From assembly GCA_946902985.2 (NCBI GenBank), contig OX336393.1, positions 136,924,533-136,988,532 on the forward strand: a DNA stretch of 64,000 bases, given 5' to 3'. This document shows positions 11,663 through 22,441 of this stretch, piece by piece. Source of the DNA: Meconema thalassinum (lineage: Eukaryota > Arthropoda > Insecta > Orthoptera > Tettigoniidae). Each line of letters opens with the position of its first letter. Within the stretch, counting starts at the first letter, position 1. A program made the translations under genes and the position numbers. Under the pieces are notes generated by a model that was given only the letters and a program-made list of their open reading frames with translations, did not search any database and had not been told where the DNA came from.

Positions 11663-11909
11663 TGCACACTTTGGAGCTCAGATTCTAGAACAAGGGTCTC
11701 AACCTGGTTCGTTTACCCGCCTCGATGCTTCTTTTCTTAATCAAAACAAAGGTACAACCAAGAATATACCGTATATTTTCTTTTCTTTTGTGGGGAGATA
11801 CTTACTGTACATATTCACGCTGCGGTGCCTCTCTGGACACCCATTGCTGATCGTTCCAATAACGTTGGCGGTAAAAACAACTAATATCGTGTAGGAACTC
11901 CTTTTAATC

Positions 11910-12665
11910 AACAACCCCCAAGGGCTCACATCTGGTGGGACGTGGGTTGGCGACCACGGGGCCCCAGCTGAGTCCGGCATTGTTTCCACTTACTTGTGCC
12001 GGGCTCCTCTCCGTCTTCTTTCCTGTCGACCTCAGTTGGTAAACTGTTGTTCTCTTCCGACCCCGACGGTATTAGGGTATCCGAGGCCTAGGGAGTCTCT
12101 TCCTTTCCCGCCTTAATTGGCCCATGTCTCATCTTTTCTGATACCCTCCTTCAGCGAGGGGTCAGCCTTCTTTTTCTTTTCATGTTATCTCCTGCCTTCT
12201 GCTCCATGCCCTCAAGGAGGCAGGGTGTATGTAGCCCCACCACTTCTGGTGCACCTTGGATATTGCTACACCCTCAGGGGCTCACGGCTGGGGAGTTCGG
12301 GAGTTGGCGACCCCGAGGGATTCCTGAGCTGGTCCGGTTTCCCCCTTTTATCCATTACCTCTGGGGCGAACCCTCTCCTCTTTCGCTTTCCTATCAGCCT
12401 TTCATGGCTCTCCTTCCTTCCAAGTCCCTCAATCCGCATTCTTTGAGGGTTGAGGGATTTCTTTTCCTCCTGTACTTTATTTGCCTTATTCTCTTTTTGT
12501 TTTCCTTATTTTTTCCATTTTTTCTTCTTCTAGTTGACTATATAAGTTAGTTGCTAGTTTTAGTTATAGTTTCCATTCATTTTCTTCCTCACGATCACCC
12601 ACACTATTATGGGCCGATAACCTAGATGTTAGGCCCCTTAAAACAACAATTATCATCATAATTTT
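11910..12665 (+). repeat. LINE 3'-UTR-like remnant with an internal duplication
   Basis: The stretch ends with atgggccgataacctagatg, ttaggccccttaaaacaaca and attatcatcat. I recognise this from memory as a common 3' end of insect LINE-derived repeats. Two diverged copies of an internal block (caagggctcacatctgg...gagtccgg near 11918-11975 and caggggctcacggctgg...gctggtccgg near 12270-12338) suggest a tandem duplication of about 350 bp. C/T-rich ORFs here are not convincing genes. Confidence 0.55.
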
Positions 12666-12973
12666 AATCAACAGAATTGGATCTGATGATGCTCGCTTGA
12701 CGAGCGAAACATGTCATCCTATTAACTTCCACATCCAATACAGTGCGACTTAGATAATACCAATCTGAAGGGCCAAACAAAAAATTGAATTAGAGAAGTT
12801 ACATATTTTTGGTTTGGGTTTAGGTCCATTAAATGCTTAAAATGATCAATCTTTCAAGAAGTAAATATTTCGAAAAAGACATAAAAGGAAACCATGTCTG
12901 CCAGGGCCAGATGACCTCGTAGTTCCGCCCCTTAAAACAGCAACTATCTAAAGAAAATCCTTATTGTCAAAGT
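12666..12973. other. Repeat fragments, no gene
   Basis: Near 12906-12955 a second copy of the gggccagatgacctcg...ccccttaaaacagc tail vocabulary appears, so part of this is another LINE/SINE 3' end. Confidence 0.4.
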
Positions 12974-13263
12974 TTAATGAAATAGGAAAATAATCCCTTA
13001 TGTCAATAAATTGTAATTCTTGAGTACCTTGTTCCGGTTTGGGTTACATTATAACTTTCTTCAGCAAACAGTAGTTGATAGACTACATTTATGGGCTCAT
13101 TTGAAAGCTTGGTTGGCATTAGTACGAAAAGACATGAAAAAGAGCATGTCTGTTTTCAAACAAGCCCATGGATTGTATCAACTACCGTTTGCTGAAGAAA
13201 GTTATAATGTAACTGAAACCGGTACACTGTACTCAAGAATTATGACTTATGGTATTTCATTAA
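12974..13263. mobile_element. Foldback (hairpin) element
   Basis: Long inverted arms are visible. The left arm at about 13013-13080 contains attcttgagtacc, ggttacattataactttctt and cagcaaac; the right arm at 13176-13244 is its reverse complement with scattered mismatches. Outer words ttaatgaaata / tatttcattaa (12974 and 13253) extend the pairing. The inner region also pairs partly (atgggctc...tttgaaa / tttcaaacaagcccat). It is non-coding and no TSD was resolved. Confidence 0.8.
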
Positions 13264-13279
13264 GTATTATTTATTTATT

Positions 13280-14146
13280 TACTAACAACCCGACCCGGCT
13301 TCGCCGGGGAACAATTATGGATGCGTTACGTGATAAGCGCTTCTTTTTCCAATGTCAATGAACAACGACCAATATCAGTTTTACAGTACGTCTCGTCATG
13401 ACGGGTTAAAATCACTGACTGGACTATTAATTATATTATCATGGAAATGCATGTGCAACAAATTCTTGTCAGACGTAATTTAAGAATGGCGAGGTGCATG
13501 AAACACAAATCCCCCTTCCGTCCAATCTTAACTTGACTGTGAATTTTGCGGAACGAAAAGTTCACAGGCGAAACGAAGGAAACCCGAGTTGAACTTCCAG
13601 GGAAACTCCAAACACAACCACCCTTCTCAGAAGTCTTAACTCAACACGACTCAACGGTTTGCTGCTGGCTGTATCTGGGGCAATATGTTCGCCCGCTAGC
13701 TAGGCTGTAACCGGGATGATAGACTCGCCCTTAGCTAGCTCGTAAACTGTCGCCTCAGTAGTTGAATGGACATGGTTGGAAGAAATTAAAACGTAAAAAC
13801 ACTTATAGTGGGCGATGTATTGAAGATAGACATATGCTCTCGCGGACTTTTTTGTAGAACTTTTCATGCTGAACAATTCTTGCACTCATAGTATTTAGAT
13901 ATTTTTAACGGTTTGCCCAGCGTAAGCTTACAAAATGCTCGGACGCCAAGTTTATTATCGACTTTTCCACTGAAAGCGTTACTGCTCGGCTTCCTTTGAT
14001 CATAAATAAATAATTTTCTACAGAAATCATCCTCGAGATATCCTTTTCAAAATGGTGAAAACCGCATCAAAATCCATCCAGTGGTTCTCGAGTTTACCCG
14101 AAACATCCAAGAATCGGGGACTTAGTTTTATACTAAGTATAGATCT
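13280..14146 (+). repeat. Dispersed repeat, family E, copy a
   Basis: The stretch shares ordered blocks with 51255-51900: cccggcttcg, acttatagtgggcgatgtat, ttttaacggttt, cgttactgctcggct, cctcgaga, and atcaaaatccatccagtggt followed by tctcgag. Order and orientation are the same in both. It is probably a LINE or SINE 3' portion. The ORF from 14052 is a chance reading. Confidence 0.7.
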
Positions 14147-14250
14147 ATGGCTTTTAGTGCCGGGAGTGTCCGAGGACATGTTCGGCTCAGCGAGAGGCTG
14201 TAGCTGCTTCACTGCGGACACCCATGGGGTAAGCTACAAGTTCCGTTCAA
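14147..14250 (+). repeat. Dispersed repeat, copy b of 9750-9860
   Basis: Contains gggagtgtccgaggacatgt and gcggacacccatggggtaag, matching 9750-9860. It follows directly on family E copy a. Confidence 0.65.
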
Positions 14251-14439
14251 TTTCAAGTAGTTCCAACTTTTGCTACAAGATCTCACTGACAACTAGTGGT
14301 GAACGTTGGAACTATGATAGAGCGTTTCAACGAAATCTAACCTGCAAATTTAGCTTCACACAAGTTTAATTAGTGCAAGGTTGTTCATATGCCAAAAATC
14401 TATGACATGGAACCGCCGACTTTACTTCCCCTCCGAGGG

Positions 14440-14560
14440 AAGGCATACTGAAGGATTCTAACGCTCTTAAAAATTCCGACGACTTCGGCCGGGTTTGAAC
14501 CCGCGATCTTGGGCATAGAAGCTCAGCATGCTACCGACTACGCCACCAAAGCCGCTATTT
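14440..14560 (-). mobile_element. tRNA-derived SINE head
   Basis: On the minus strand a tRNA-like segment has an A-box-like tggcgtagtcggtagcatg and a B box ggttcaaacc (plus-strand 14492-14501, gggtttgaaccc). It lacks a complete acceptor pairing that would make it a credible tRNA gene. It is best read as a SINE head. Confidence 0.65.
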
Positions 14561-14569
14561 CATTAAGTA

Positions 14570-14905
14570 AATATTTATTGATATATGTTACGTGTAAAAG
14601 AACCATACAAGATATTTAAACTAATTTAATACAGATTGAGATTACATTGCAATACAGTAAGTGACAGTGGGAAGCCCAAGTGGCAACTAAGTGGAAAACT
14701 CCGTCACCACGGGGTGGGGCAGTAAGTAATATTTCCAGGAATGACTCACGTACTAGACAATGGCGGGGTTTCCCTGGGGATAACAACAACAACAGAGCGA
14801 TGACCTCTGCGTTGTCGCAGCCCCTAAACTGAGGAACCAATCTATACAATAAGGGTAAAGGGATGAAATGTCACTCTCACTATTCCCGCAGCGAATATTA
14901 TACAA
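14570..14905. repeat. SINE tail remnants
   Basis: The segment tcgcagcccctaaactgagg near 14816 recurs near 17778 and, diverged, near 43674. No gene is seen. Confidence 0.45.
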
Positions 14906-15141
14906 TACAGTCGAGTCTCTATTATCCGACCTAAACTGGACCTGGTGTATGCCGGATCACCGAAAATGTCGGAAAATACAGAATACCATTGAAAATTAAC
15001 TAAAACAAATAGGTAGGTTATACTGAATTACTAAAACAAAGCCATGTTTTACGGTACTCTATTTATTGAATTATCAATTCAATCGAACTTGCAGTATTGA
15101 ACAAACACGTTCCAAAGAAAATAAACTTGTCAAGAATGTAT

Positions 15142-15878
15142 TGTTACGGCTGTGAGTTTGTTTCGTCGCCTCGCCGCATGAGTCACAGCTGCCCCCGTGC
15201 TGTGCTCTGCCTCAGTGTATTACGTGCGCCTTACGCAACAGGGCTACTAGGACAAAAGGGATGGTCCAGCATATTCGTGACCCAGCCAGTGATGGAAATC
15301 TCGAAAAGCCGTGAATCCTGGACGGGTCTAGAAGCATTTATTGAGTCACCAGCCTGCTATATAAGAGCGACCTGGCAAGCGGGGTGGACCGTGTTTTTCG
15401 AGCTAGTGCGAGCTTTTACCTGAGCGACAGTTGTGGGTGAAGGAGTGTGAAGCCTATGGAGAAACTCTTGAGCGAGTGTGTTTTCCAGTACAGCAGAGGT
15501 TAATGTGGTGAATTGCGAAAGCACCAGGGGCTGTCTCCCTAGCCAGCGGACAGCGAAGCAGAGTATAGTGGTGAGTGACCGGCTATCGTAAATAACTGTA
15601 GCTTGCGTATTCAAGGAAGTGTTGCAGGTAGTTCTATCGAGGCCACCGGTCCCATTAGGAGGGATTAACTTCTGTGGCTTCTTGACAAGTGAAAGGCAAG
15701 TGTTCCCTACGAGAGGAAACTAGACTGAGATACTAATTGCTTGTATTTGCTATTTGTGTGGTGTATCTTTATGGCCCCAATAAAGCTAATGCGTTTCTTT
15801 AAAGGAACAATTTGTGTTGTGCTTTCTACCCACCGTAATTCAGTTAACGGAAGTGCCACTAGGGGGTGGCACGTTACA
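15142..15878 (+). mobile_element. Solo LTR, family B, copy 2
   Basis: 737 bp, starting TGTTACGG and ending CGTTACA, with perfect 4-bp duplications gtat on both sides (15138-15141 and 15879-15882). A TATA box TATATAAG is at 15358-15365 and AATAAA at 15779-15784, the usual LTR order of promoter then polyadenylation signal. The related minus copy is at 10307-10993. No PBS, PPT or coding sequence adjoins it. Confidence 0.92.
15358..15365 (+). promoter_or_regulatory. TATA box in solo LTR B
   Basis: TATATAAG in the middle of the LTR, about 420 bp upstream of AATAAA. Its position fits an LTR U3/R boundary. Activity is not known. Confidence 0.6.
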
Positions 15879-16165
15879 GTATGCTTGCCTGTTGATTCAC
15901 GTTTTCTTCCTGCGATTGCCTCCGGTTGTTGCTCCACAAACGTTAATGCCATATTCAATGTACTGAATCCTTCACTGTGAGACGATGTTTAATCATTTTC
16001 TTCTGCATTACCTCGTGCTCCTTCTTCACCATCCTCATTTTCGTCAGTGCTTGTCCTTCGGCTGCAACATCCACACCGGGTGTCCCAGAATTTAGTGTAC
16101 ACCAAACGTTCAAATTAAGTCTACCAGTGTCGGATAACACAGAATGTCGGATAAGCGATACTATA

Positions 16166-16530
16166 TATTATACTTCAGTACCCGTGTACAAGAACATCGA
16201 ATTAAGTAAGGTAAACTTCGAGTTATCCACGACCTATTCGATTGATTTGATTCGAAGTTCTAGGGACCAATACAAATCTTAGACGAATTCGAATTATCCA
16301 AGTCCCACTGCATTTGTTAGAGGAGTCTGTTAATGAGTGTATAAAAAATTTGGAGTTCATTTTGCCACTGTAGTTAAGTTTCTAGCCTACCGTGCGTACT
16401 TAGTTAGTTCTGTTTGTTAAGCTTAAGTCCTTTTGGATTCTTCACGCACTGAGTAGTATCGTATTCAATAGAAATGCAGAAGTCCAACTTGGTGGAATAC
16501 TTGATATTTATTTACTTAGAGCATATATAC
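16166..16530. other. No gene; possible short Tigger-like ends
   Basis: The segment from cagtacccgtg (about 16186) to gtcccactg (about 16310) has CAGT...ACTG ends and internal gttatcc/attatcc words, which could be a second small pogo-like MITE. No flanking TA was found, so it is left unnamed. Confidence 0.3.
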
Positions 16531-16542
16531 AGATTAATTACA

Positions 16543-16679
16543 CTTTCCCGGTCAATGCATGTGAGATTTTCGAAGTGAAATGCCATGTCCTGTGGTTCGG
16601 ATTCCACGTAAAAAGGAGGTCCCGTGGTTCATAATCACAAGATTCACAGTCACGTAAAACTACAATCTTCCTTCTTTTT
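16543..16679 (+). mobile_element. SINE family 1, copy b (5'-truncated)
   Basis: The body matches the other family 1 copies (cggtcaatgcatgtgagatt, gccatgtcctgtggttcgg, acgtaaaaaggaggtcccg) but starts at the B box, so A box and most of B box are missing. A perfect 12-bp duplication agattaattaca flanks it (16531-16542 and 16680-16691), showing the truncation happened at insertion. Confidence 0.88.
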
Positions 16680-16691
16680 AGATTAATTACA

Positions 16692-17814
16692 GAAGCCATA
16701 AGGATTAACGTTAATGTCACGCAATCATGACACAGCGACAGATTATAGAATTATGAGTTCTTAGTTTCTAAGAGCTAAGTCTTAAATAATATTATTTCAC
16801 GGGCATGTTGACCTCAACATACTTGGAAAACGCCCGTAACTCAACCAATTATATTCCAGCATTTTACAATAATGCTTTTAAGCGAAAGGTGGTGGGAGTT
16901 TGAAATATTATCGATGTTCTCTGAGTGGTTTACCCTTGTTTTACATGGCTACTTCCTTCTTGGTTATTCTGAGAAATCTTAGTGGATTTCATTTGTTGTT
17001 ACTCAAGAGACATGGGGTCGTTTCCTGTTAACCAAGGATATGAAGACATATTCTAACTGGCCTATCCCGACAAGGGTTTGTGGTGTTCTCATAGTATAAC
17101 AAGGTAGTTTACTAAAAGTTGATAACCAATGCACGGCTCTCTAAAGAGTAGATACATTTTTTTGGAGTGTTACACACGGCCTGTGGTAAACTTCCACATT
17201 GCCTTCATTTTAACAGCAGTAAAGAATACTAATAATGAAAAAGAGATTCACAAGATGAATCTCTAGGGAACCATAGTCCCTGGTTTGATACCGGGCAAGG
17301 TATATAACTCTGTTACTGTTACAACGTTTAATCTTCGCTGAAAGCTTCCCACGAAGTTCTGATACACGGAATGCACAATTCTTACTGAAACATGTGAATA
17401 GATAGTTGCTGGGTGAATTGATCAGGCACGCATCCGACAGCCCATGTCAACAAATGTATGGCATGCAAAAGAACCTTCCACTAACTACATCTGTGTGAAG
17501 CAAAAATCTGTAGGTTAGATTTGATAAGCTCTAAGTTCCAACGTTCGACACCGGGTGCTGATTGTGATGGCATCTAGTAGCCAAATTCGCAACTACAGTA
17601 GGTGTCTTGGATGGTAGCATTTGGTAGCAAAAGTGGGAACTACTTGAAAATTGATCGTCTACAGTCCTTACCTGAATTACAATAACACACACTAATCAGC
17701 CATCACAATTAACACCGGTTATAAGACAGTTTTTACACACACCCAAAGTACATAGAGCTACATGACCGCGTTGTCGAGGCCCCTAAACTAAGGAACCAAC
17801 GCATCCGATACCTA
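16692..17814. other. No recognisable gene
   Basis: Mostly unique-looking AT-rich DNA. Near 17730-17800 the words acacacacccaaagtacat and gaggcccctaaactaaggaa mark a SINE tail. Confidence 0.45.
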
Positions 17815-18806
17815 GTTCATCTCAAAGAGAGGGGCGTGGTGGCTCAGCGGTCTAGCTGTATGCCTCTCACCAAGGCGGTCCGGGTTCGATTCCCTGTCAA
17901 TGCATGTGAGATTTTCGATGTGAAATGCCATGTCCTGTGGTTCGGATTCCACGTAAAAAGGAGGTCCCGTGGCTCATAATCACAAGATTCACGGTCACGT
18001 AAAACTACAATCTTCCTTCTTCCTTTCATCTCAAAGATGTTCGATGGAGTTCAGGTCGGGACAAGCCAGTCCAGAAAATCCCTGATGTTCTTCGACCCAC
18101 GATGAAATGGCCTTATCTTTGTGTACAGGAGCATTGTGATGCTGAAACAGAAAGGTCCGATTCCAAACTGTTGCTAAGGAGTGGGGAATCATGCTGTTGG
18201 TTACAGTGTTTTTAGAAACATCTGCATTCATTTTGCCAGCGACCAAAACTAATGGTCCAAGCCCACAGCAGGGAAAAATAGCCACAAACCATCACAACAA
18301 TTCCTCCTAATTTCACTGTCAGCACTGCACACTCGGGTAAATACCGTTCACCAGGCATCCGCCAGGTCTACAGACGCTCATCTAAGTGGCACATCGCACT
18401 GTATACCGTGATTTCTTACTCCATAAAACCTTCTACCAATGTTCAACAGACCAAAGACAGCGTTGTTTGTTCTATTCTCAGTGATTTCCTGCATTCGCTG
18501 GGATCAGTGGCTTACGGGCAGCAGCGCAATCATCTTACCTCTCGACGGTTCGTTCTTTCTTTCACTGACTTCTGTAACCTACAACGAAATTCATCTGTGC
18601 TAGTAGATAAACACGTCTGACGATTGGTTGGCACTGTACGCTTTAGAATTCGGCGGTCCCTATCAGTTAATTTCTGAAGTCTACGAGTCCACTTAACAAT
18701 AACAATAGATCTGGGCACATGAAATCCTACCGACTGAATGGCCGAACATTAGGGCCCCTACAATCATACCTCGTTCGAACTCTCTTAGTTTACGCCGTTG
18801 ACTCAT
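17815..18806 (-). pseudogene. Tc1-like transposase remnant
   Basis: On the minus strand, coding remnants in correct order span several frames. These are an N-terminal helix-turn-helix starting MSQRRKLREFERG (ATG at 18806), a second HTH stretch with LQKLTDRDRRIL (near 18690-18640), and the catalytic C-terminal part with FQHHNAPVHK and CPDLNSIEHL (near 18150-18040). The EHLWDELG-type motif is interrupted by a tga and then by the SINE at 17829-18024; DELG remains at about 17816-17828. Several frameshifts make it dead. It is far more diverged than the Tc1 copies at 20493 and 59707 and belongs to a different Tc1 lineage. Confidence 0.82.
17829..18024 (+). mobile_element. SINE family 1, copy c (full length)
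   Basis: 196 bp with A box tggctcagcgg (17840-17850) and B box ggttcgattcc (17883-17893). A perfect 13-bp duplication ttcatctcaaaga flanks it (17816-17828 and 18025-18037). It sits inside the C-terminal coding part of a Tc1-like transposase, in the opposite orientation. It is the best reference copy of the family in this window. Confidence 0.92.
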
Positions 18807-18809
18807 TCT

Positions 18810-20416
18810 GGCAGAAAAATAGTCTGCGATGTTGACGTATCGGATGCCTATCCTGATGCCACACAGTGTACGTTTAGTTGGGTGTCCTTTAGTCGCATGG
18901 TGTGTTTGTCTTATGTAGTGAACGGCTTCAGGGTCTTTCATAGGTTTTAGGATGAAACAAGACATTATATACTCACGCTTATGAAAAAAAAATCGTTGTC
19001 AATTCATTTTAGGGTCTTGTAATATCTTGGTCATCTACTCTGTGTAGGCCTACTTGAATCAGTTTGATAATCTGTGTTTTATGTTGATTTCAATAGTGTG
19101 TGTACCTGTATTAGGGACAGGGTAGGTACCCCAGGACTCGAGTTAAGGTAGCCTACTATCCCACCATTTGTCTGCAGCGAGTCTGGAGAAACCCGAGTAA
19201 CTTTTGAGATCTCGGATTGGGGTGGTGCCTCGGGACTTAAAACAAGGTACTATCTCGGCATTTTCCTGGAAGCAGTATGGAAACACTCGGAGGGAAACCT
19301 CACTCAAGATGGCCGCTGTCAGCGCTGGAATCACTGGACTTGTCCCAACTGGTACCACCATTTCTGTAAGTTGCTCTCCCCTGCAACCGGTGATTCAGCC
19401 GTGTGGTTGCTTCACCATCGTACGATCGGAAACTCTATTCCTGCACTTTGATAGCTGGAGGCGAGAGATGCTTTCATGACCCATAATCAAAGAGAAGGGG
19501 AACGTCCCGGGAGAGAACCGTGGTGCGATCGGCGAACAGATCAATAGCAGGAAGAATGCGCGCCCCTTCCAGGTCAAGTTCCGACACCTACGGGTTGGAT
19601 CCAAGACGGTGCGATAAGATGGGAATCGAGAATGGAGGGACGAACAGTCGGAGATTCTTTGCTGAATGTAAAGCTTGATTGGTCGAATGGTCAGTAACCA
19701 CCTCCAGTAAGTGGTATAGCTAACTTGTTGTTGATCTATGTTTTATAAGGTTTAGTCGTACAAGAATGTGGATACAAATGGCATTCCGGTTAGTTAGTAT
19801 TTTCTTTCACGAAACTTCAGGATGTAGGTTTCATGCGCGAAACGAAAACTGCAACAGGTCAATTGAAGGAAACATTACGGCCAAGATGACAAGGCAATAT
19901 ATCAGTTGTACAAGTACAAATTACTTTTGGTGACAAAAGAAAAAAAGAACGGGTGTCCAGATTTACGAAGCTATAAAATCAGAGATTTGAAGACGGCCTT
20001 ATATTTACATGGTCCACCTGATATACGATATTCATATTGGCTGATGGTTTACCTGTCTTGTACCCTACAACAGCAGAGAGTTGAATAAGCTGCAGCGTGT
20101 TCCTTTGAGTTCGTCGCTCTCTCTCCCCGTCTACAAATATTCCATCTTTTGTGACAATAGCCAAACAAACTGATCTGAGATTTAACTAAAGAAAACTAGA
20201 CCTCTTTCTCCGCCTTGCTCTGGTGTCCCGCTCACTTCGATAGAGCGAGGAGTAGCCCTCGGAGCAAAGGGAAGCTCCTACCAATGCGTATCAATGTGGT
20301 TTCTACAGTCGCTCTGCACGGTTGGGGAATACAGACAGGGGATGTCTAAAACCTGTCTCTTTAAAAATTCAAGTTGCAAATAACAAGTAGTTCCGTGGCG
20401 AACTAAAAAGCTTACT
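18810..20416. other. No gene; SINE-like remnant near 19140-19480
   Basis: Words such as aaggtactatctcggcattt, tcctggaagcagtatgg and ctcaagatggccgctgtcag resemble diverged SINE tail sequence. The rest gives no motif. Confidence 0.4.
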
Positions 20417-20492
20417 TTTCAAAAAAAAAAAAAAGATTCATGCCAATCTATACAGACCTATTTAGAATAATGACGAAATCAAGTTTGTAATA

Positions 20493-21957
20493 CACACATC
20501 AAAAAAAGTTTTGCATCACCTCGGTTCCCAGATCTCCGGCATATAGACGTTGACTGTGTATATTGTATCCAAGATACAGTCCCTTTGACTGTTCATAGAT
20601 GTCACTAAAACTGCTCAAAGATGTAAACAACCATGCATGAGCAGGGCCTATTAGACGGAGGGGGTACGACAGCCGATCAGTTCCAGTCATTCCACCAGGA
20701 CGAAGGTACGCTGCTCATGTTGTCTGTAGTTCTACCATGCCTAGAAGGTCAATACCGCAGTTCGATCGCGTCCGCATTGTTACTTTGTGTCAAGAAGGGC
20801 TCTCAACAAGGGAAGTTTCCAGGCGTCTCAGAGTGAACCAAAGCGATCTTGTTCGGACATGGAGGAGGTACAGAGATACAGGAACTGTCGATGACAGGCC
20901 TCGCTCAGGCCGCCCAAGGGCTACTACTGTAGTGGATGACCGCTACTTACGGATTGCCGCTCTGAGGAACCCTGACAGCAATGCCACCATGTTGAATAAT
21001 GCGTTTCGTTCAGCCACAGGACGTCGTGTTTCAACTCAAACTGTGCGCAATAGGCTGCATGATGCGCAACTTCACTCCCGACGTCCATGGCGAGGTCCAG
21101 CTTTGCAACCCCGACACCATGCAGCGCGGTACAGATGGGCCCAACAACATGCTGAATGGACCCCACGGAATTGGCATCACGTTCTCTTCACCGATGAGTG
21201 TCGCATATGCCTTCAACCAGACAATCGTCGGAGACGTGTTTGGAGGCACCCTGGTCAGGCTGAACGTCTTAGACACACTGTCCAGCGAGTGCAGCAAGGT
21301 GGTGGTTCCCTGATGTTTTGGGGTGGCATTATGTGGGGCCGACGTACGCCACTGGTGGTCATGGAAGGCTCCGAAACGGCTTTACGATACCTGAATGACA
21401 TCCTCCGACCCATAGTGCAACCATATCGGCAGAATATTGGAGAGGCATTTGTCTTCATGGACGACAATTCTCGACCTCATCGTGCACATCTTGTGAATGC
21501 GTTCCTTCAAGATAACGACATCGCTCGACTACAGTGGCCAGCATGTTCGCCAGACATGAACCCTATCGAACATGCCTGGGATATGTTGAAAAGGGCTGTT
21601 TATGGACGTCTTGACCCACCAACCACTCTGAGAGATTTACGCCGAATTGTCGTTGAGGAGTGGGACAATTTGGACCAACAGTGTCTTGATGAACTTGTGG
21701 ATAGTATGCCACGACGAATACAGGCATGCATCAATGCAAGAGGACGTGCTACTGGGTATTAGAGGTAGTGGTGTGTACTGCAATCTGGACCACAAATGCT
21801 GAAAGTCTAGCTGTATGATGGTACAACATGCAATGTGTGGGTCTCATGAGCAATAAAACGAGCTGAAATGTTGTTTGTGTTGATCTCTATTCCCTTTGTA
21901 TTTAAAGGTTCCGGAACTCTTGGAACCGAGGTGATGCAAAACTTTTTTTGATGTGTG
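20493..21957 (+). mobile_element. Tc1 element, copy 1 (complete, 1465 bp)
   Basis: Perfect 36-bp terminal inverted repeats (20493-20528 and 21922-21957) begin CACACATCAAAAAAAG. The element is flanked by TA dinucleotides (20491-20492 and 21958-21959), the Tc1/mariner target duplication. It carries one uninterrupted transposase ORF. The paralogous repeat D at 43800-44400 supplies the empty site: gtaata at 43875-43880 continues directly where the element sits here. A second copy of identical length is at 59707-61171. Confidence 0.96.
20737..21762 (+). CDS. Tc1-family transposase, DD34E
   Basis: The 341-codon ORF is typical of Tc1 transposases. The N-terminus has a paired-type DNA-binding region: HTH GLSTREVSRRLRVNQ at 21-35, then a GRPR-type linker at 58-61 and a second HTH around 92-110. 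The catalytic triad is D153 (LFTDECR), D243 (MDDNSRPH) and E278 (NPIEHAWD), with exactly 34 residues between the last two. GGGSLMFWGGIMW at 188-200 is the conserved glycine-rich stretch. The enzyme would bind the inverted repeats in the nucleus and cut and paste the element at TA. No stop or frameshift is seen, so it may be functional. It differs from the copy at 59951 at residues 38 (L/V), 76 (L/R) and 132 (Y/F). Confidence 0.95.
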   Translation: MPRRSIPQFDRVRIVTLCQEGLSTREVSRRLRVNQSDLVRTWRRYRDTGTVDDRPRSGRPRATTVVDDRYLRIAALRNPDSNATMLNNAFRSATGRRVSTQTVRNRLHDAQLHSRRPWRGPALQPRHHAARYRWAQQHAEWTPRNWHHVLFTDECRICLQPDNRRRRVWRHPGQAERLRHTVQRVQQGGGSLMFWGGIMWGRRTPLVVMEGSETALRYLNDILRPIVQPYRQNIGEAFVFMDDNSRPHRAHLVNAFLQDNDIARLQWPACSPDMNPIEHAWDMLKRAVYGRLDPPTTLRDLRRIVVEEWDNLDQQCLDELVDSMPRRIQACINARGRATGY

Positions 21958-22441
21958 TACTAACATTTCTAAGTACTGCAGTTTTAAATACTGTACACCT
22001 CAAATAGTGTAGCCTAACAGAGTATCTTACTACAATTGGCAGCACTGGTGACTCTGAATATATTCTTAGATCCATCGCTTAAGGTGTAGAATGCAAATGC
22101 AAAATTTGGTTGAAGTTTAATGATAGTATGGACGTTACATGCTGTTTGATATTGGACTTATAAGTGCGCGTAAAATCATGTTGGGAACAATGTCATGTAT
22201 ATGATGCTCAGAATTAATCTGAAATATTACGATCTATTATAGTGCCAATTTTGGATAAAATCCATTTGTTAGTATATAAGTTACATGTAATTAAAATTTA
22301 AACTATCAGAAAGCTCAGAATCATGTTGGCAGCACTGAGGTATATTAGTTACTCCAAATTAATCTAGAATGTAAGGTACTATACGTGTGCAAAGTTTAGA
22401 GCTGATGGCTTGCATACTTTCTGATGTATTGATATTAGGAT

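Larger units (their letters stand above)
14908..16165. mobile_element. pogo/Tigger-like DNA transposon remnant, split by a solo LTR
   Basis: The left end CAGTCGAGTCTC is preceded by TA and followed by attatccgacc and gtcggaaaat. The right end near 16120-16165 has the inverted words gtcggataac and gtcggataag. This TA-CAGT start and ATTATCCG vocabulary resemble pogo/Tigger termini. No DDE domain is visible. The family B LTR at 15142-15878 interrupts it with its own TSD. Confidence 0.5.

Noticed and set aside
12117..12550. Overlapping ORFs of 109 and 122 codons
   Set aside because: They lie in C/T-rich LINE 3' sequence with no recognised motif or codon preference.
14460..14555. tRNA gene on the minus strand
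   Set aside because: The B box is good but a full cloverleaf with acceptor pairing is not evident; a SINE head is more likely.
16186..16312. Small Tigger-like MITE with CAGT...ACTG ends
   Set aside because: No flanking TA duplication and weak inverted similarity; not enough to claim an element.
20999..21313. 104-codon ORF overlapping the Tc1 transposase (also at 60213-60527)
   Set aside because: It is an out-of-frame shadow of the transposase, kept only because the two copies are nearly identical.
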